From Desulfoluna limicola (GTDB taxonomy: Bacteria; Desulfobacterota; Desulfobacteria; Desulfobacterales; Desulfolunaceae), in assembly GCF_021654575.1 (NCBI RefSeq), contig NZ_AP024488.1:620001-684000 (forward strand): 64,000 nucleotides of DNA, read 5' to 3'. Positions 44,846-53,804 of this stretch are shown here, piece by piece (within the stretch, counting starts at the first letter, position 1; the number at the start of each line of letters is the position of its first letter). A program made the position numbers and the translations under genes. Below the pieces are notes generated by a model. The model made no database searches and had not been told where the DNA came from. It saw nothing but the letters and a program-made list of their open reading frames with translations.

Positions 44846-45463
44846 ATGGTCGTAGATTTCAAAAAAGTGAGCTATATCCTTGCCCAGAGCATTGGCGGTG
44901 ACTTCAGTCGTAAAGGGTTCGACATTGACGTGGATATCTTCTGCGATTCCTTCAGAGCAGCCATGAAAGGTGAGCAGCCCACCATGCCTCCCGGTGAGAT
45001 GCAGCAGGTGATGATGGCTTTCCAGCAGATGCTCCAGGAAGAAGCCCAGAAGGCTCAGAGCGAAGTGGGGGACAAAAACCGTGCTGAAGGCCGCAAGTTC
45101 CTCGAAGAGAACGCCAAGAAAGAAGGCGTTGTGGTTACCGAGTCCGGCCTCCAGTACACCGTGGTTGAAGAGGGCACCGGCAACTCCCCCACAGCAAAAG
45201 ACCAGGTCACTGTTCACTACGAAGGCCGTCTCATTGACGGGTCTGTCTTCGACAGCTCTTACAAGCGTGAGCAGCCCGCCACCTTCCCCGTGAACGGTGT
45301 GATTCAGGGATGGCAGGAAGCCATCCAGCTTATGAAAGAAGGCTCCAAGTACGAGCTGGTCATCCCCGCATCCATCGGCTACGGTGAGCAGGGTGCCGGC
45401 GACGCCATCGGTCCCAACGCGACCCTTTGCTTCACCGTGGAGCTGATCAAGGTTCTGGGTTAA
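44846..45463 (+). CDS. FKBP-type peptidyl-prolyl isomerase (FklB/Mip-like)
   Basis: A 205-residue protein: an N-terminal helical dimerisation domain (about 1-95, starting SYILAQSIGGDF) and a C-terminal FKBP domain (about 100-205) with QVTVHYEGRL, GSVFDSSYKR, VIQGWQEAI and IPASIGYGEQG. It speeds up proline cis-trans isomerisation during folding. No signal peptide is visible, so it is probably cytosolic like FklB. A strong bidirectional terminator follows at 45542. Single gene. Confidence 0.93.
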   Translation: MVVDFKKVSYILAQSIGGDFSRKGFDIDVDIFCDSFRAAMKGEQPTMPPGEMQQVMMAFQQMLQEEAQKAQSEVGDKNRAEGRKFLEENAKKEGVVVTESGLQYTVVEEGTGNSPTAKDQVTVHYEGRLIDGSVFDSSYKREQPATFPVNGVIQGWQEAIQLMKEGSKYELVIPASIGYGEQGAGDAIGPNATLCFTVELIKVLG

Positions 45464-45541
45464 GCCCGAGCCCTCAGTTTTGTCCGACATCACCACGCGC
45501 TGATTAAATAAAAGCGTGGAGTTGTCGTGATTGGTTTAAAC

Positions 45542-45585
45542 AAAAACCCCCATTGAGCATGGCTCAATGGGGGTTTTTGTTTTTG
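45542..45585. terminator. Bidirectional terminator
   Basis: AAAACCCCCATTGAGC with GCTCAATGGGGGTTTT; serves the FKBP gene and perhaps the convergent CoA-transferase gene. A stub of the repeat family (GCCTCCGGCGGCAAGGC) lies at 45605-45621. Confidence 0.9.
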
Positions 45586-45637
45586 GATTTGAGAAGTGAA
45601 AAGAGCCTCCGGCGGCAAGGCTTTTCGTCTTTTCCTG

Positions 45638-46975
45638 TTACGCCGCCAGCTGCGCGTCTTTCAGGGCGCTTGCGGAGATCAGGCCTGCCTCCACGGCGCT
45701 CCGGGAGAGTTCTTCCCGGAAGTCTGGGTGGGCGATGGCGATGAGGGCGGTGACGCGTTCCGGCAGGCTTTTGTCGACCAGGTCGGCGATGCCGTACTCC
45801 GTGACGATTGACTGTACGTCGCTTCGGGGGGTGGTGACGGCGGTGCCCGGGGCGAAGCTGAGCTGGATGCGGGAGAATCGTTTGTCCCCTGCACCTGACG
45901 TGGATTTCAGGGCAATGAAGCTCTGGCCGCCTTTGGAGAGGCGGGCGCCCCGAACAAAGTCCAGCTGGCCACCGGTGGCGCTGTGCTGCTGAAATCCCAT
46001 GGATTCGCTGGAGACCTGGCCGGTTAAGTCCACGGCAAGGGCATTGTTGATGGAGACGAAGTTGCTGTGGGCACCGATGGTGTTGGGGTCGTTGACGTAG
46101 CTGGCCGGGTGCTGTTCGAAGGCGGGGTTTCGGTGCATGAATTGGTAGTCTTTGGCGGCTCCCATGCCGAAGGCGGAGATGATTTTCCCTTTGTGGAGCT
46201 CTTTTTTTGCACCGGTAATGACGTCCATCTCGTAGAGCCTGACCATGGAGGGGGTGAGCAGTTCGGTGTGGATACCCAGGTCTTTTTTCTCCGTCAGGCG
46301 GTCGCCGATGGCGTCGGCCAGCTTGCCGATGCCCAGCTGAAGTGTGGCACCATCGGGGATCCGGGCGGTGATGAGGTCGGCAATGGTCTCTTCGATGGCA
46401 TCGGGTTGCGTGGGCGGCAGTTCATCGCAGGGGCGGCTGACCTCGCAGAGCGCCGCGACCTCCGAGACATGGACATGGGCCTGGTTCCCGAAGACATACG
46501 GCGTCTGGTCATTGACCTGACAATAGATCTTTTTGGACGTGGAGAGGGCCGCGTGGCCCACCAGGGTGCCACTGGGCCCCAGGCTCATGTACCCGTTTTC
46601 ATCCGGGGGGGAGACTTCCAGAATCGAGGCATCAAAGTCGCGGTAAAGGCTCAATTCATGCATGCGGCTGAAGTGGATGCTGATGGGGGAGACGATGTCC
46701 CCCTGGGCCAGGAGCATGCGTTCGATGGGGCCCATGAAACTGCAGAAGTAGTTGAGCCGTCCCTGTTGCTCCGGTGAGAGAAAATCCGGCAGGGTCATGA
46801 TCAGGGCGGAGTACATGTTCAGGGTCCCGGTATCCGGGTGTCCGGTGATGGCGTTGATCAGCTCCAGGGGAAAGCTGGCGGCCGGGGAGGCGAACACGGT
46901 GGCGTTTTTTGGCAGGGCGGACGCGATGGCCTCCGGGGTGGTGAGGCGTTCTTCGTAGGTCTTTCTCCAACTCAT
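45638..46975 (-). CDS. Acetyl-CoA hydrolase/transferase family CoA-transferase
   Basis: A 445-residue enzyme of the acetate or 4-hydroxybutyrate CoA-transferase class: GIGKLADAIGDRL in the middle, SINNALAVDLTGQVSSES, and GGQLDFVRGARLSKGGQ toward the C-terminus. It moves CoA between short-chain acyl groups and acetate in fermentative or oxidative metabolism; the exact acid cannot be read. AAGGAGAG before the ATG at 46975 sets the start. It is divergent from a sigma-54 activator gene, with a sigma-54-like promoter in front of it, so it is probably induced by its substrate. Confidence 0.9.
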   Translation of the reverse strand: MSWRKTYEERLTTPEAIASALPKNATVFASPAASFPLELINAITGHPDTGTLNMYSALIMTLPDFLSPEQQGRLNYFCSFMGPIERMLLAQGDIVSPISIHFSRMHELSLYRDFDASILEVSPPDENGYMSLGPSGTLVGHAALSTSKKIYCQVNDQTPYVFGNQAHVHVSEVAALCEVSRPCDELPPTQPDAIEETIADLITARIPDGATLQLGIGKLADAIGDRLTEKKDLGIHTELLTPSMVRLYEMDVITGAKKELHKGKIISAFGMGAAKDYQFMHRNPAFEQHPASYVNDPNTIGAHSNFVSINNALAVDLTGQVSSESMGFQQHSATGGQLDFVRGARLSKGGQSFIALKSTSGAGDKRFSRIQLSFAPGTAVTTPRSDVQSIVTEYGIADLVDKSLPERVTALIAIAHPDFREELSRSAVEAGLISASALKDAQLAA

Positions 46976-47025
46976 GGCAACTCTCCTTTTCAGGCATTGG
47001 GTTTGCAAATGTGTGGAGAAACGGG

Positions 47026-47042
47026 TATCAATATTCGTGCCG
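47026..47042 (-). promoter_or_regulatory. Possible sigma-54 promoter of the CoA-transferase gene
   Basis: On the minus strand CGGCACGAATATTGATA, close to TGGCACG-N4-TTGCA with two mismatches. It lies about 50 bases before the start codon. Confidence 0.45.
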
Positions 47043-47121
47043 TGAAATAAAATATCATAAATTCAGTGTTTTGGGTTTTGGTGATTTCAATGAAAACGAT
47101 ATGTCATGATATCGGTATGAT

Positions 47122-47142
47122 ATTTCGTTTTAAAAACGAAAT
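47122..47142. promoter_or_regulatory. Palindromic upstream activator site
   Basis: ATTTCGTTTT-A-AAAACGAAAT, a perfect 10-bp palindrome about 80 bases upstream of the sigma-54-like promoter, and next to the start of the activator gene. It is the likely binding site of that activator. Confidence 0.55.
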
Positions 47143-47145
47143 GGC

Positions 47146-48714
47146 GTGATTGTGCAAATGGATCGATTCCGGGAAGTTGTTCGCTGTATCTGTGGCAGCC
47201 TTGATCTCGACAAGGCCCTGTTTGATGTCTTTCACTACCTGAAGGACGAGCTCCCCCTGGAGGGGCTTGCCATCACACGGTATGAGGCAGACCGGAGGCG
47301 GGCCCGCCTGATCGCCATGGCTTATGAGGACGGGGGCCTTCTTGTGGACAAGGTCTTTCCGCTCTCCGATGCCGCATGGAAATCGATCACAGCCTGGCAG
47401 CGGGAGTCCCGGTCAGCCACCACCCCATGGATCCGGGATCACACCCACCCCATCAACCGTGAGATTTTTCGGTTGGTTCAACAAATGATCCCCGGGTTTC
47501 ACTTAAGGGAAACCAGTGTCTTCTCCTCCCTGACCTGCGGCCTCACGGTGGGGCAAAATCTCATCGGCAACCTGACCTTTGTCGTTGAGGGGCAGGAACT
47601 TTATCATACCCGCCACGCCGAGATCGTTACCGAGGTGAAGGAGCCCTTTGCCATCGCTCTTTCCAATGCGCTTCGGTACATGGATTTGGTGCAGGATCAC
47701 AAAGCGCTTCAGCAGGAGAGCCAACAGGCCACTGCAGAGGTGATGGTGGGGGGCGATACCGGGTTGCGGGAGGTGCGCTCCATGGTAGCGCAGGTTGCCC
47801 CCACGGACACACCGGTTCTCCTGCTTGGGGAGACCGGAACAGGCAAGGAGGTGGTGGCCGCAGAGGTTCACAAACTCTCAAGCCGGTCAGCTGCCCCCCT
47901 CATTCGCCTTAACTGCGGGGCCATCCCGGAATCCCTGGTGGACTCAGAGCTCTTCGGGCATGAAAAAGGGGCGTTTACCGGGGCTATCGACACCAAACCT
48001 GGCCGGTTTGAACGGGCTGACGGCGGGACCCTCTTTCTGGACGAGATCGGGGAGCTGCCCCCTGCGGTCCAGGTGAAGTTGCTGCGGGTGCTTCAAAGCG
48101 GGGAGTTCGAAAGGGTCGGGGGAGGCGAGACCCTGCGGGTCGACGTGCGGATCATCGCCGCCACCCACCGGAGATTGCCGGAGATGGTCGCCGACGGCCG
48201 TTTTCGCCAGGACCTCTGGTACCGGCTTAACATCTTTCCGGTGCAGATTCCCCCGTTGCGTGACCGAAAAGAGGACATCTCCCTGCTTCTTGGCCACTTT
48301 ATTCGCACCAAGGTACGCGAGATGAACCTTGGCGACCCCCCTCCGCTTGCAGACGGCGAGGTGGCGTCTCTTATGGCCTATGACTGGCCGGGCAATGTGC
48401 GTGAACTTCAGAACCTTGTGGAGCGGGCCCTTATCCTGTCCCAGGGAGGGGCCTTGAGGTTTCCTGTCCTGACACCTGCACTTACCACGCCTCCCTCACA
48501 CCAGGCGGGAGCGTGGAGCCCTCAAGACCTCGCCATGGATTCGGCCATCGCAGGACATATCCGCTTTGTCCTTGAAAAATCCCGTGGCAAGATCGCCGGC
48601 CCCGGAGGCGCCGCAGAGCTCCTGGGCATGAACCCCAACACCCTGAGGAGCCGCATGAAAAAACTTGGCATCTCGTTTCCCGCAGAACGGGGGCCTTATC
48701 GGCGGGGTGAATAA
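47146..48714 (+). CDS. Sigma-54-dependent transcriptional activator, GAF-AAA-HTH
   Basis: A 522-residue paralogue of the activator at 30877-32436. N-terminal GAF-like domain (about 10-180), AAA+ domain with GETGTGKE (228-235) and GAFTGA (275-280), Walker [12 protein letters not shown], and a Fis-type HTH ([21 protein letters not shown]). There is no receiver domain. The start is uncertain: GTG at 47146 directly after the palindrome, or ATG at 47158 (MDRFREVV); neither has a good ribosome site. It is divergent from, and probably controls, the CoA-transferase gene. Confidence 0.92.
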   Translation: MIVQMDRFREVVRCICGSLDLDKALFDVFHYLKDELPLEGLAITRYEADRRRARLIAMAYEDGGLLVDKVFPLSDAAWKSITAWQRESRSATTPWIRDHTHPINREIFRLVQQMIPGFHLRETSVFSSLTCGLTVGQNLIGNLTFVVEGQELYHTRHAEIVTEVKEPFAIALSNALRYMDLVQDHKALQQESQQATAEVMVGGDTGLREVRSMVAQVAPTDTPVLLLGETGTGKEVVAAEVHKLSSRSAAPLIRLNCGAIPESLVDSELFGHEKGAFTGAIDTKPGRFERADGGTLFLDEIGELPPAVQVKLLRVLQSGEFERVGGGETLRVDVRIIAATHRRLPEMVADGRFRQDLWYRLNIFPVQIPPLRDRKEDISLLLGHFIRTKVREMNLGDPPPLADGEVASLMAYDWPGNVRELQNLVERALILSQGGALRFPVLTPALTTPPSHQAGAWSPQDLAMDSAIAGHIRFVLEKSRGKIAGPGGAAELLGMNPNTLRSRMKKLGISFPAERGPYRRGE

Positions 48715-48718
48715 ACGA

Positions 48719-48908
48719 GCCTTCGGCGGCAAGGTGAGCCACCTTGAAGGCAGGTTGCGGATGCGCTTTACCCCTCGTTCCTCGGGTTAAATCACACCCG
48801 CCTTTAAGTTGAAATTCACTGAAAAACAATTCTGAACACCAGTTTGTTAAACCCATCTTTCCATAAAATCAGGCAAACGTTTGGCCCCCGGCAGGGGCGC
48901 CGGAGGCT
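48719..48908. repeat. Composite intergenic repeat
   Basis: GCCTTCGGCGGCAAGGTG, AGCCACCTTGAAGGCAGG, TTGCGGATGCG, CCCTCGTTCCTCGGGTT at left; TTGGCCCCCGGCAGGGGCG and CGCCGGAGGC at right. Very like the copy before recA. Confidence 0.8.
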
Positions 48909-48926
48909 TCGCTTTGTTCAAAGTAC

Positions 48927-48955
48927 TTGACATATGTTTGATGTCAAACTATATT
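48927..48955 (+). promoter_or_regulatory. MarR-gene promoter with embedded operator
   Basis: TTGACA (48927-48932), 17-bp spacer, TATATT (48950-48955). The spacer holds the palindrome GTTTGATGTCAAAC (48936-48949), repeated almost exactly at 49679-49692. Repressor binding here would block RNA polymerase, so auto-repression is expected. Confidence 0.75.
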
Positions 48956-48987
48956 GCCGGACATCATCTCAACGAAGGGGGTAGGCT

Positions 48988-49410
48988 GTGAATACAGATG
49001 GTATCATCGCCCTGATTTCTCGAACCGGGGAAAAGGCGAACGTATTTATCCTGAAGAAGCTCAAAGAGCTTGGCATTGAGGGACTTGCACCGTCCCATGG
49101 GGACATCCTTGTCAACCTGTTCAGGAACTCGCCCCTTTCTATGAAGGATCTGGCGGAGAGGATCGGCAGGGACAAGTCGACGATTACGGCCCTGATTAAC
49201 AAACTGATCACACTCGGATACGTGGAAAAACAGAAGGATCCCTCTGACAGCCGGGTCACGCTCATTGCTCTCACCCGTGAAGGGGAAGAGCTGAAGCCCG
49301 ACTTTGAATACGTCTCGGCCAAGCTTCTCTCCACCACGTTCAGGGGATTTTCTATGGAGGAGAGGGCGCAGGTGGTCCGGCTTCTGGAACGTATTCACGG
49401 AAATTTCTGA
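48988..49410 (+). CDS. MarR-family transcriptional regulator
   Basis: A 140-residue winged-helix dimer repressor: LKELGIEGLAPSHGDILVNL, the recognition region SMKDLAERIGRDKSTITALINKL and wing VEKQKDPSDSRVTLIALT. It starts at a GTG (48988) with AAGGGGGTAGG ahead. A palindromic operator lies in its own promoter, and a twin lies in front of the NhaC-type antiporter gene, so it probably controls both. The inducing ligand is unknown. Confidence 0.92.
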   Translation: MNTDGIIALISRTGEKANVFILKKLKELGIEGLAPSHGDILVNLFRNSPLSMKDLAERIGRDKSTITALINKLITLGYVEKQKDPSDSRVTLIALTREGEELKPDFEYVSAKLLSTTFRGFSMEERAQVVRLLERIHGNF

Positions 49411-49458
49411 TAAGGTGTGAGGACATGCTCCCGGGGGTATGTATAGGGCGTTTATTGA

Positions 49459-49655
49459 AACTATTCAGCGTGTCCTCCGGCGGCTAAACGTTTGCCTTGA
49501 CTGAAACAAACAGGCCTTAACGTTACACTTGACTGATTTCCGCTTTAAGGGCGGATGTGATTTGGCCCGAGGAACGAGGGGCAAAGCGCATCCGCAACCT
49601 GCTTTCAAGGTGGCACACCTTGCCGCCGGAGGCAGCTTTTGGTGAGCTGAATAGT
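49459..49655. repeat. Composite intergenic repeat with ACTATTCAGC ends
   Basis: Outer ends ACTATTCAGC (49459) and GCTGAATAGT (49646-49655), inner ends TCCTCCGGCGGC and GCCGCCGGAGGC, and in the right half GGCCCGAGGAACGAGGGGC, GCATCCGCAACC, TTTCAAGGTGGCACACCTT. The best-ordered composite in the window, about 197 bases. Confidence 0.85.
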
Positions 49656-49678
49656 GATAGATTTTTTTTGGTTATTTA

Positions 49679-49692
49679 GTTTGATATCAAAC
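49679..49692 (+). promoter_or_regulatory. Second MarR-type operator, before the antiporter gene
   Basis: GTTTGATATCAAAC, a perfect palindrome one base different from the operator in the MarR promoter. It lies 63 bases before the antiporter start. Confidence 0.65.
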
Positions 49693-49754
49693 TTAATGAG
49701 CGGCATTGGCATAAAGCAACGTGCCTGGCTGGTCGGCACAAAAGGGCGAATAGC

Positions 49755-51110
49755 ATGAATTATGGCATTGTTTCTCTGGTTCCGGTGGCTCTCACCCTGT
49801 CCCTGACATTTTACTCCCGCAACGTCATCCTGGCCCTTCTTGTCGGGGTGTGTGCCGGGGGTGTCCTGCTTGATGTTTTGCAAGGCACACTCTTTACCGG
49901 GATAAACAGTATTGCCGCTGTATTTGCGAGCAGCTGGGCAGCCAAGGCCATTCTCTTTGTCTTGCTCACAGGCTCACTGGTCCATGTGATCGAGCAGTCA
50001 GGAGGGGTGAAAGGGGTCGTTCGGCTTCTGACGGAAAAGCGAAGGGCGGTGAAGAGCGTTTTCGGGGCTGAAGTGCTGGCCTATCTGCTTGGAATGGTCC
50101 TGTTTGTTGATACCACAAGCTCCATTGTGATCCGCGGCGTATCGACGAAGCCATTTTTCGATACACACCACGGTCCCCGGGAAAAGCTCTCTTATATTAT
50201 CGATTCCACATCCGCACCCGTTGCGTTCCTGTCGCCCGCCACCAGTGCGGGAGCTTTTCTGGCCGCTTTGATCGGGGTTCAGGTCTCCAACGGGGTGATC
50301 TGTGGGGACCCTTTCAGCTTTGTGCTGAAAGCCCTTCCGTTTCAGGTCTATTCCATCATCTCGGTTGTCATCGTCGGGGTGACGATTTTCAGAAGCAAGG
50401 CTGTGGCTTTACCGGAAAGCAGTCCTTTAAAACCCGTGACCGAACCTCACCCCGAAGACCTCCATGACGCCATTGAGTCCAAGGCTGTGAACATGCTGCT
50501 GCCCATGGGGATGTTTATAACAGGTACCTTTGGTCTCATGCTTCTGACCGGAGACGGGTCCACCGCCATTTTTGCCGGCATCCTTCTGACGCTGGTGACC
50601 ACCGGGGTTCTCTACAAAGCACAGGGCATTGCAGACACTAAGGGGTATATCAACTGGTGTATCCAGGGGATGGCCTCTTATCTTGAGGTCGCTCTGGTTC
50701 TGACCCTCTCCTTTGCCCTGAGCGATCTGCTGAATGGCTTGGGGACGGGGTCTTACCTGGCAGGCTTCGGGCAACATGTCCGGCCCGCCTTCGTGCCTGC
50801 CATGGTTTTTGTATCCGGTGCCTTGATCTCATTTATGAGCGGAACTGGCGGCGGGACCCTTTCTATTCTTGTCCCCCTCTCGATTCCCCTGGCTGTCGCC
50901 ATGGATGTCAATGTCCCCCTGGTCCTGGGCGCCTGTGGCTCCGGGGCGGTCTTCGGTGATCACTGCTCGCCCATTTCAGACACCACCATCCTTACCGCCA
51001 TGGTTACGGACGTGGACATCATGGACCATGTCAGGCATCAGCTTCCGTATGCCCTTACCGGCGGCATCATCAGCTCCTTGGTGTTTTTGGCTTTGGGGAG
51101 CGTCTTTTGA
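49755..51110 (+). CDS. NhaC-family Na+/H+ antiporter-like membrane protein
   Basis: A 451-residue inner-membrane transporter with 10-12 hydrophobic segments. NhaC-type landmarks are SSWAAKAILFVLLTGSLVHV, VDTTSSIVIRGVS, IIDSTSAPVAFLSPAT and GSGAVFGDHCSPISDTTIL. Proteins of this kind exchange Na+ for H+ or for organic anions. The likely MarR operator just upstream suggests control by the regulator gene before it. The next gene, a lipoprotein, starts 78 bases on, on the same strand. Confidence 0.9.
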   Translation: MNYGIVSLVPVALTLSLTFYSRNVILALLVGVCAGGVLLDVLQGTLFTGINSIAAVFASSWAAKAILFVLLTGSLVHVIEQSGGVKGVVRLLTEKRRAVKSVFGAEVLAYLLGMVLFVDTTSSIVIRGVSTKPFFDTHHGPREKLSYIIDSTSAPVAFLSPATSAGAFLAALIGVQVSNGVICGDPFSFVLKALPFQVYSIISVVIVGVTIFRSKAVALPESSPLKPVTEPHPEDLHDAIESKAVNMLLPMGMFITGTFGLMLLTGDGSTAIFAGILLTLVTTGVLYKAQGIADTKGYINWCIQGMASYLEVALVLTLSFALSDLLNGLGTGSYLAGFGQHVRPAFVPAMVFVSGALISFMSGTGGGTLSILVPLSIPLAVAMDVNVPLVLGACGSGAVFGDHCSPISDTTILTAMVTDVDIMDHVRHQLPYALTGGIISSLVFLALGSVF

Positions 51111-51187
51111 CAATTGAAGACCCGTTTATCCATACGCAACAAGGTATTTATAACTTTTTTAAACCAACAAAAATTAGGAGAGGTAGA

Positions 51188-52069
51188 GTGAAAAAACAAC
51201 CAAACCAAAGCCGTAAAATGAAACATGGGCTCGTTTTTCTTGCGCTTATCTTTTTGGTGACCGCCTGTACGTCATTCCAGTCCAAAAAAGAGATCGGGGC
51301 AAATGCGCATTTAACCAAGAAAGAAAAAGTTGTTGCACTGCTGACGAGCATCGAAACGGGAGACCCAACACCGATAGGTTACATCAACCCGGATAAATAC
51401 ATTCAGCACAACCTGAAGGTGGCCGATGGCCTGGAAGGTTTTGGTGCCGTGATGAAGCAATTGCCCGAGGGGAGTGCCAAAGCAACCGTTGTACGAGCGT
51501 TTCAGGACGGCGATTATGTGGTCTCACATACCGAATACAATTTTTTCGGCCCGAAAATCGGGTTTGATGTCTTCAGGTTCGAAAATGGAAAAATAGTCGA
51601 ACACTGGGACAACCTGCAGGAAATTGTCCTGGAGACGGCGTCCGGCAGGAGTCAGATTGACGGGCCCACAGAGGTCATCCATCTCGATAAGGCAAATGAT
51701 AACAAAGTGCTGGTAAAGGGGTTTGTGGAGGACGTTCTCAAGGGAAAGAACCCGGGTAAAATTACCGAGTATGTTTCCACTGAAGATTTCCGTCAGCATA
51801 ACCCCGCTGTGGGGGACGGGCTGGGAGCACTGGGCAACGCGCTGAAAGAGATGGCAGATGCCGGCATGCCCATGACCTATACGGAAAATCATATGATATT
51901 GGGGGAAGGGAACTTTGTCCTTTCGGTCTCTGAAGGGCAGTTTCTTGGAAACCATGTGGCATTTTACGATCTGTTCAGAATTGAAGGGGGACGGATTGTG
52001 GAGCATTGGGACACCATTGAGGCCATTCCGCCAAGGGCCGAGTGGAAAAACGACAATGGCAAGTTCTAA
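51188..52069 (+). CDS. Lipoprotein with two SnoaL/NTF2-like domains
   Basis: A 293-residue lipoprotein. After the signal (HGLVFLALIFLVTAC, lipobox LVTAC) come two similar halves: KYIQHNLKVADGLEGFGAVM to IVEHWDNLQEI, and DFRQHNPAVGDGLGALGNAL to IVEHWDTIEAI. Both are the SnoaL-like NTF2 fold (YIQHNP and VEHWD motifs), so the protein is an internal duplication. The start is the GTG at 51188, with AGGAGAGG ahead; a frame from 51107 would overlap the antiporter gene without such a site. Such domains act as cyclases, isomerases or binding proteins; function unknown. Confidence 0.85.
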   Translation: MKKQPNQSRKMKHGLVFLALIFLVTACTSFQSKKEIGANAHLTKKEKVVALLTSIETGDPTPIGYINPDKYIQHNLKVADGLEGFGAVMKQLPEGSAKATVVRAFQDGDYVVSHTEYNFFGPKIGFDVFRFENGKIVEHWDNLQEIVLETASGRSQIDGPTEVIHLDKANDNKVLVKGFVEDVLKGKNPGKITEYVSTEDFRQHNPAVGDGLGALGNALKEMADAGMPMTYTENHMILGEGNFVLSVSEGQFLGNHVAFYDLFRIEGGRIVEHWDTIEAIPPRAEWKNDNGKF

Positions 52070-52204
52070 AAATCAACAATCCGTTTGATCAATCAGATCA
52101 TCTGACGCTGAAAGTGCGGGCCTGTTTTCATCGTGTTCCGTCCTTTTGGCGCAGATGGCCTAAGGCCGGATATATTTATAAAGCGTAAAATGTGAGAGGC
52201 AGTA

Positions 52205-52873
52205 ATGAAACTTTCCGATATCTATAAAAAATTTGATCAGATCGGCAGCCTTGTCTTTGCCACCATCGACAAGGACACCCCCCAGACACGCATCGCCCAC
52301 CTGTTTGCTCACGATGAGGATGGCCTGTATTTCAGGACCATGGTCACCAAAGCGTTTTACAAACAGCTGAAAGAGACGGGGAAAGTCTCCATCTGCGGGA
52401 TGTACCCCACAACCCAGGTCAGCCACAACGATGAAGGGCTCCCCTATTTTAAGCCTGGGTACACTATCCGTGCCACCGGTGACATCAAGGAAATTTCATT
52501 TGAGGCGCTTCAGGCCAAGGCTGCTGAAAATGAGATGTTTATGCTCGGGGTAAAGGACATTGAACAGTACCCGGCCATGACGACCTTTTGCCTCCACCGG
52601 GCCTGGGGAGAGGTGTTTGACTTTGATTTTGAATTGGAGCATCGAGATCACAAACTGCTGCGTACCCGCTTCTGCTTTGGCGGGCAGCAGATCCCGTTTC
52701 AGGGGATGCGCATCACACAGGCGTGCATTGGCTGCGGCGCGTGCATGGACGCGTGTTCATTCAAGGCCATCACCCAGGATGAGGATCAGTTCGTGATCGA
52801 TCCTGCCAAATGCGATGTCTGTGGAGACTGCTGGACGGTCTGCCCAAACGATGCGATTGAAATCGTGGTGTAG
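52205..52873 (+). CDS. Pyridoxamine-5'-phosphate-oxidase-like flavoprotein fused to ferredoxin
   Basis: A 222-residue fusion. Residues 1-150 form a split-barrel FMN-binding domain (SLVFATIDKDTPQTRIAHL); residues about 170-222 are a two-cluster ferredoxin with CIGCGACMDACSF and CDVCGDCWTVCPN, giving two [4Fe-4S] sites. It should pass electrons between ferredoxin-type clusters and a flavin, in the cytosol of an anaerobe. GAGAGGCAGT precedes the ATG. No partner gene is adjacent. Confidence 0.9.
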   Translation: MKLSDIYKKFDQIGSLVFATIDKDTPQTRIAHLFAHDEDGLYFRTMVTKAFYKQLKETGKVSICGMYPTTQVSHNDEGLPYFKPGYTIRATGDIKEISFEALQAKAAENEMFMLGVKDIEQYPAMTTFCLHRAWGEVFDFDFELEHRDHKLLRTRFCFGGQQIPFQGMRITQACIGCGACMDACSFKAITQDEDQFVIDPAKCDVCGDCWTVCPNDAIEIVV

Positions 52874-52874
52874 C

Positions 52875-53252
52875 CAGGTGGAGGCACCTGGGGACCTGGT
52901 GGCGAATGCGAGACGGGTGATGCCGTGCATACTCCCTCTCGTTCGCATTTGCGTTGTGTGAAAGGGTGTGCCACATGCGTGGCAAGAGAACGCGTTATGG
53001 GGGCTATGGTTCAAGTAATGCGGTTGATTTTTACCGGAGTTATTCCAGTAACAGTCAAGCGGTTCAGGAATGCAGTTTATGCTGTCATGACCCATGAAAC
53101 GGGTATCTCCCGCGTAGGCGGTTGCACCGCTTCATCCGTCGCGCGAATGCCTCGAAAATGTCTGCGGCACCATAGCCGTCATGCATTCGCCATAGGGTTT
53201 CAAGGTGCTTTACTGCTTAAGCGGCTTCGCCACCCATGCCGCCGGAGGCGAT
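52875..53252. repeat. Decayed repeats around an empty gap
   Basis: Left: GCCAGGTGGAGGCACCTGG with ACCTGGTGGCGAATGCGAG. Right (53140-53250): GCATTCGCCATAGGGTTTC, AAGCGGCTTCGCC and GCCGCCGGAGGC. No gene between. Confidence 0.55.
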
Positions 53253-53255
53253 GGC

Positions 53256-53804
53256 TCAGCCGGCCATAGAGAGCCATCCCAGGTACCGGGTGTACCCACC
53301 TGAGTCGAAGTTGGTGGAGTGCGGGTTCATAAATCCATGCAGGTACGTTGACTGATGGATCGTCACCTTGGGTTTGCTCGAAAGCGCCTCTGACAGAGCA
53401 CTGACGGAGAAATGCTCTTCGCGTTCGGGGAGGATGATGTCGATGGGAAATGGGGGATTGATGTCTGTGCTGTGGCGAATCTGGGAGCCGTAGAAGCAGA
53501 CGGCACGTTCAACGGAGATCGGCAGCAGGTTTCCTGACAGCTGCCAGATGGCCGATGCCCCCACGCTGAAGCCCAGCAGGGTTGCATCAGGTGGTTGCTG
53601 AGAGAGACAGCTGGCGAGGATGGATGCGTAGGCATCCACTCCCAGTGTCTCCATGAAGCAGGCATAAGCATCGGCTTCGTTTTCAAAGTCCATGAAACGA
53701 CTGCCGTAGGGGTCGACGATCTCGGCCTTATCCGCCAACTCACGGCAAAGCGTTTCAAGGGCAGGGGTCCTGCCGAAGATATCTGAAACCACAACCCAGG
53801 TCAT
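53256..53804 (-). CDS. Alpha/beta hydrolase, dienelactone-hydrolase-like
   Basis: A 182-residue protein. The nucleophile elbow is LLGFSVGASAIW (Ser, where true dienelactone hydrolases have Cys), and a C-terminal His is in TYLHGFMN. FYGSQIRHSTDINPPFPIDIIL matches the family's strand-loop before the acid residue. Substrate is unknown. Its ATG overlaps the stop of the cupin gene (53801-53804, ATGA), so the two are translated together. Confidence 0.78.
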   Translation of the reverse strand: MTWVVVSDIFGRTPALETLCRELADKAEIVDPYGSRFMDFENEADAYACFMETLGVDAYASILASCLSQQPPDATLLGFSVGASAIWQLSGNLLPISVERAVCFYGSQIRHSTDINPPFPIDIILPEREEHFSVSALSEALSSKPKVTIHQSTYLHGFMNPHSTNFDSGGYTRYLGWLSMAG

